From positions 19,041-83,040 of the forward strand of contig CANRXB010000003.1 in assembly GCA_947643715.1 (NCBI GenBank): a stretch of DNA of 64,000 nt, read 5' to 3'. This document shows positions 61,189 through 64,000 of the stretch, piece by piece; the stretch's first letter is position 1, and the number at the start of each line of letters is the position of its first letter. A program made the translations under genes and the position numbers. The DNA is from an uncultured bacterium (GTDB taxonomy: Bacteria > Bacillota > Clostridia > Oscillospirales > Oscillospiraceae). Below the pieces are notes generated by a model, which saw only the letters and a list, made by a program, of their open reading frames with translations, made no database searches and was not told the DNA's origin.

Positions 61189-61841
61189 CTGCCGTCCTCT
61201 CCATCCTCTTTGGGGGACGGCTCCTCGTCCTCCGGGACGCCGTCAGGCTGTTCCGGGACGCCGGCGCTCTCTTGCTCCGGCGCTCGCTCGGGCTCCGGCT
61301 CGGGTTTGGGCTCCGGCTGCGAAGGGGCCTGATAGGGCAGCAGGATGTCGATGCCGCAGGCCAATGCCACCCCCACCAACGTCTCGAATAGACGCTCGAT
61401 GGAATAGATGGCGGGCGTGTCCCCGATGCTGTGGTTCACGGTGACGCACAGGAACACGATGCAGGCCATGGCGGCACAGCCGGGCTTTTTGATTGCCAGG
61501 CAGATCTCGATGATCGGGATGAGCATCAGCGCCAGGACGGCATAGCGGACCAGCTCGATATACAAGATCCCAAGGGTGTCCAAGGAGTACACCACCAGCA
61601 CGCCCACCATGCCTCCGATCAGAGTGCCGATCATCCGGTTCACCGAGGACTCGATGGTCTTGCCCGCGGAATTCTGTATGCAGACCACTGCGGCGATCAT
61701 GGAGTAAAAGGCGGACGCCTCGCGGAGATAGCCCAGCACGCCGCACAGGAACACCGCCACCACCGTTTTGATGATCCGCATCCCGATGCGGTGCCGGTGT
61801 TCCAACGTGGAACGGTCCGATTTGTTCTGTTCCATCCTCAT
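61185..61841 (-). CDS. FUSC / aromatic acid exporter-like membrane protein (ArAE_1, DUF939-like)
   Basis: This 218-residue protein has four predicted membrane helices (about 20-155) with SMIAAVVCIQNSAGKTIESSVNRMIGTLIGG, the fusaric-acid-resistance/ArAE_1 signature in which the N-R-x-x-G-T region is conserved. The C-terminal 55 residues are a low-complexity Pro/Glu tail (repeated PEPKPEPEP), replacing the soluble domain of longer relatives. Substrate unknown. Two in-frame ATGs are 6 bases apart (61841 and 61835). GGAAATGAGG serves both. It is the first gene of an operon with sfsA and the SprT-like gene. Confidence 0.8.
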   Translation of the reverse strand: MRMEQNKSDRSTLEHRHRIGMRIIKTVVAVFLCGVLGYLREASAFYSMIAAVVCIQNSAGKTIESSVNRMIGTLIGGMVGVLVVYSLDTLGILYIELVRYAVLALMLIPIIEICLAIKKPGCAAMACIVFLCVTVNHSIGDTPAIYSIERLFETLVGVALACGIDILLPYQAPSQPEPKPEPEPERAPEQESAGVPEQPDGVPEDEEPSPKEDGEDGR

Positions 61842-61870
61842 ATCCTCATTTCCTGCGATAGATTTTTACC

Positions 61871-61899
61871 ACTATACCACAATGTGGGAGGGGCCGCAA
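61871..61899 (-). promoter_or_regulatory. Promoter of the FUSC-like/sfsA/SprT-like operon
   Basis: Minus-strand TTGCGG, 17-base spacer, TATAGT, 30 bases before the start codon. Confidence 0.68.
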
Positions 61900-61970
61900 G
61901 CTTGTTTTATCCTCATATCGGACTTCCATTCCCCCTTTGCGTGTGCTAGAATGTCGAATGAGGTGATCTT

Positions 61971-62591
61971 ATGCACATCCCGAAGGGCAGTACCGGCCTG
62001 CTGGAAGTGGTCCGCTTCGAAACGGCCCTGGGAGCGGCCCTGCTCCCCTCTCCCGACTATGATGCAGAACGGTGGCTCTACGTCCCGAACGTCTACGGCG
62101 AGTACCGGTACATCCTGGGCACCCGGGGGGAACGTCCCCTCATCTGCGTGGGGGTGAACCCCTCCACCGCCGCGCCGGGAGATCTGGACAACACGTTGAA
62201 ATCGGTGGAACGGATCGCGCTCCACAACGGCTATGACAGCTTCATCATGTTCAATGTCTACGCCCAGCGGGCCACCCGCCCGGAGGACATGGAGCCGGTC
62301 TGCAATGCGGACCTCCACGCCGAGAACATGAAGGCGTTCGACTACGCCCTGTCCTTGGACAAGGACGGCGCTCCGGCGGTGTGGGCGGCCTGGGGCGCGG
62401 TGATCGAGAAGCGGGGATATCTGCCCGGATGCGTCCGGGACATGATCGCGGTGGGCGGACGGCGCGGCGCGCGGTGGTTCTCCGCCGGGAAGCGCACGAA
62501 GCGGGGCCATCCCCACCACCCGCTCTACCTGAAAAAAGACAGCCCGCTGGACCCCTTCGACGTGTCGGCGTACCTGGACGCGCTGGGCTGA
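61971..62591 (+). CDS. DUF1643 domain protein
   Basis: This 206-residue soluble protein has the DUF1643 pattern: LICVGVNPSTAAPGDLDNTLKSVERIA near residue 58, followed by MFNVYAQRATRP near 91, VWAAWG near 130 and a C-terminal RGHPHHPLYLKKD near 182. The family is common in bacteria and phages, and its conserved Asn-Pro-Ser and His residues suggest an enzyme, but no activity is established. GAGGTGATC lies 5 bases before the ATG. Upstream a -10-like TAGAAT (61950-61955) is visible without a good -35. Confidence 0.85.
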   Translation: MHIPKGSTGLLEVVRFETALGAALLPSPDYDAERWLYVPNVYGEYRYILGTRGERPLICVGVNPSTAAPGDLDNTLKSVERIALHNGYDSFIMFNVYAQRATRPEDMEPVCNADLHAENMKAFDYALSLDKDGAPAVWAAWGAVIEKRGYLPGCVRDMIAVGGRRGARWFSAGKRTKRGHPHHPLYLKKDSPLDPFDVSAYLDALG

Positions 62592-62991
62592 CGCTTGGAA
62601 GGAGCGGGGACCGCCGGTCGACAAGTAAACTTGGCAATACGATCCGGGAGGTCCGACGGCGAAGCTGGCCCTCATATTATGTATCGCGGTGGACAAAAAG
62701 TTCGAGGAGCTGTTCTACTGCTGAGATCCTGAAAAGCCTTTGGCGCTCTGCTCCGTGCGGATGGACGTTCGCACGGAGCTTTTTCGGCCTCGTTTGGTTG
62801 CACGGGCGTGGAAAACTTTATTTCCCATCCACGTTTCCAGGCAGGAGGAGGTGAGGGAGGACGCGTTCGATCCTACGATCGGTGGATGCAGGTCGAAACC
62901 ATGAGGATCTGCCGCCAGCGATCTCGCGAACGCGCCTGTTTCGCGCAGGCGCGGCCTATGAACGATCGAGTTTTTGAAAGGAGCATCCGAT
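62592..62991. other. 400-bp gap with a terminator and a possible gene remnant
   Basis: No intact gene is seen. A short frame ending at about 62729 reads KLALILCIAVDKKFEELFYC and stops, with no start codon or ribosome binding site, so it may be a decayed 3' end. The terminator at 62750-62784 follows it. The rest, up to the ribosome binding site of the next gene, shows short inverted repeats around 62840-62960 but nothing I can name. Base composition is less GC-rich than in the neighbours, in keeping with an insertion boundary. Confidence 0.35.
62750..62784 (+). terminator. Rho-independent terminator
   Basis: A perfect 10-bp stem, GCTCCGTGCG / CGCACGGAGC, followed by TTTTT. Confidence 0.88.
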
Positions 62992-63963
62992 ATGGAGTAT
63001 TTGGACACAGCGGGGCTGCGCCATCTGTGGGGAAGGATCAGGACCGCGCTGTGCGACAAGCAGGACAGGCTCGCCGGTACGCCGGGGCAGACGATCGGGT
63101 TCGACGCCGCAGGCGAGGCGGTAGCTCAAATCGGTTGGAGCAACCCGAACCTGTTGGACAACTGGTACTTCGCCGACCCCATCGATCAGCGAGGGAAAGG
63201 AGGGTATACCGGCCAAGGATATGGGATCGACAGATGGAGCGGCGGCACGTATACGCTCCGGAAGGGCCACTTGGAACTGAGCGAGGGCATGATGTGCCAA
63301 CGGTGCCAATACGGTACGTTCCTCGTCGGAAAGACGGTGACGTTCAGCGTGCTGCGGTCCGACGGGAGATTGGCAGTGCATACGTTCAAGGTGCCGCCCA
63401 AGAACATGGACAGCGTTGGATCGGAAGGGGTGACGCTGGCTGCCGGACTCGATGCAGCCCACGGCGATATGATCAGCGTCGGGATCGGGCTCTCCGGTTC
63501 CGGACCGGCGGGGCTCATCGCGGCCAAGCTCGAGCTGGGTTCGGTCCAGACCTTGGCCTGCCAAGATGGAGCGGGGAGCTGGGTCCTCAGCGACCCGCCG
63601 CCCAACAAATTGCAGGAGTTGGCGAAATGCCAGAGGTATCAAGTGGTCTTTGGCTACCGGAAAACTACCTTCACCAACGCCACTTATATCGGCACCGGAT
63701 ATGCGATCGATGGGACGATGGCGAGATTTTTCATCGATACGCCGGTGCCGCTGCATACGAAGCCAGCCGTCATCGTGGATGGGTTCTGCGTCACGAATGG
63801 CCTGAAGCGGGCGTCCATCGATTCAGCAGGGGTCTTATGGATACCGACACAAGACAAGACGGGCGTCCAGGTGAACTACTCTGGCGGCAGTTTCGCGACC
63901 GGGGAGATCCTGTTTTTAGAATCTTATGACAATTCCCGGTTCATCCTGGACGCGAACCTATGA
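62992..63963 (+). CDS. Phage-tail-fiber-like protein
   Basis: This 323-residue protein starts MEYLDTAGLRHLWGRI at an ATG at 62992 with AAAGGAG 9 bases upstream. The layout is typical of tail-fiber or host-recognition proteins in gut Clostridia phages and prophages. It has a short helical N-terminus, a linker GTPGQTIGFDAAGEAVAQ, then NLLDNWYFADPIDQRGKGGYTG and a beta-rich C-terminal half without catalytic motifs. No other phage genes precede it, and codon use is looser than in the housekeeping genes. It could be a prophage edge continuing beyond the window or an isolated acquired adhesin. The 37 bases after it show nothing. Confidence 0.65.
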   Translation: MEYLDTAGLRHLWGRIRTALCDKQDRLAGTPGQTIGFDAAGEAVAQIGWSNPNLLDNWYFADPIDQRGKGGYTGQGYGIDRWSGGTYTLRKGHLELSEGMMCQRCQYGTFLVGKTVTFSVLRSDGRLAVHTFKVPPKNMDSVGSEGVTLAAGLDAAHGDMISVGIGLSGSGPAGLIAAKLELGSVQTLACQDGAGSWVLSDPPPNKLQELAKCQRYQVVFGYRKTTFTNATYIGTGYAIDGTMARFFIDTPVPLHTKPAVIVDGFCVTNGLKRASIDSAGVLWIPTQDKTGVQVNYSGGSFATGEILFLESYDNSRFILDANL

Positions 63964-64000
63964 AGCTCCCCCAAAAAAGCTTTTACGATCCAGCGTGGTT

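Noticed and set aside
61971..62591. Phage or restriction origin for the DUF1643 gene
   Set aside because: The family occurs in both phages and bacterial cores. The gene has normal codon use and its own terminator region, so transfer is not shown.

Overview
This 64 kb window is a dense, GC-rich bacterial chromosome segment. Most genes start with ATG behind an AGGAGG-type ribosome binding site, intergenic gaps are short, and many promoters match TTGACA-17-TATAAT. The gene content is that of a low-GC-phylum but high-GC anaerobe of the class Clostridia, most likely an Oscillospiraceae-like gut bacterium. It has HPr kinase with a CcpA-type cre site, BadF-type dehydratase activases, Cys-containing L28 and L32, a YitT protein, a CoaX-family protein, HypA/HypB and a host-glycan (GH112) locus. 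The genus call is inference. I saw no rRNA, tRNA, CRISPR array or insertion sequence.

Layout. 1-6.3 kb: a truncated GNAT gene, then a minus-strand operon for a 2-hydroxyacyl-CoA dehydratase activase-like system interrupted by a GNAT gene. 6.3-13.7 kb: asnB, der-plsY, rpmB, hprK, a small conserved protein, a NifX-like metal-binding protein behind a consensus promoter and a long leader, and a bactofilin. 13.8-22.8 kb: a lacto-N-biose/galacto-N-biose locus with nahK and galE on one strand, an AraC regulator, then a lipoprotein binding protein, two permeases and a GH112 phosphorylase on the other. 22.8-31 kb: AI-2E family transporter, yceD-rpmF, an aspartate-type aminotransferase, a degenerate CoaX, leuCDB and a divergent Crp/Fnr regulator.

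31-47 kb: a membrane-anchored XRE regulator, glnS, a tiny membrane protein, a lipoprotein coupled to a YitT protein, the parE-parC topoisomerase IV pair, gltX, a chemoreceptor with an extracytoplasmic CZB zinc domain, a MATE exporter and RlmA. 47-57 kb: a 1056-residue Sel1-repeat protein, a FadR-type regulator, the hypB / iron-sulfur flavoprotein / hypA operon and an ABC-F protein with one degenerate ATPase site. 57-64 kb: glycogen phosphorylase with a cre operator, a FUSC-like/sfsA/sprT operon, a DUF1643 protein and, at the right edge, an orphan phage-tail-like protein.

How it fits together. The GH112 locus would import beta-1,3-galactosyl-N-acetylhexosamine disaccharides, phosphorolyse them, phosphorylate the hexosamine (NahK) and epimerise UDP-sugars (GalE). 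The uridylyltransferase and the transporter ATPase are not in the window. HprK plus the cre site at glgP indicate CcpA-style carbon control. The hyp operon indicates nickel-enzyme maturation tied to an electron-bifurcation-like or NAD(P)H-dependent flavoprotein, but its target enzyme is not present here.
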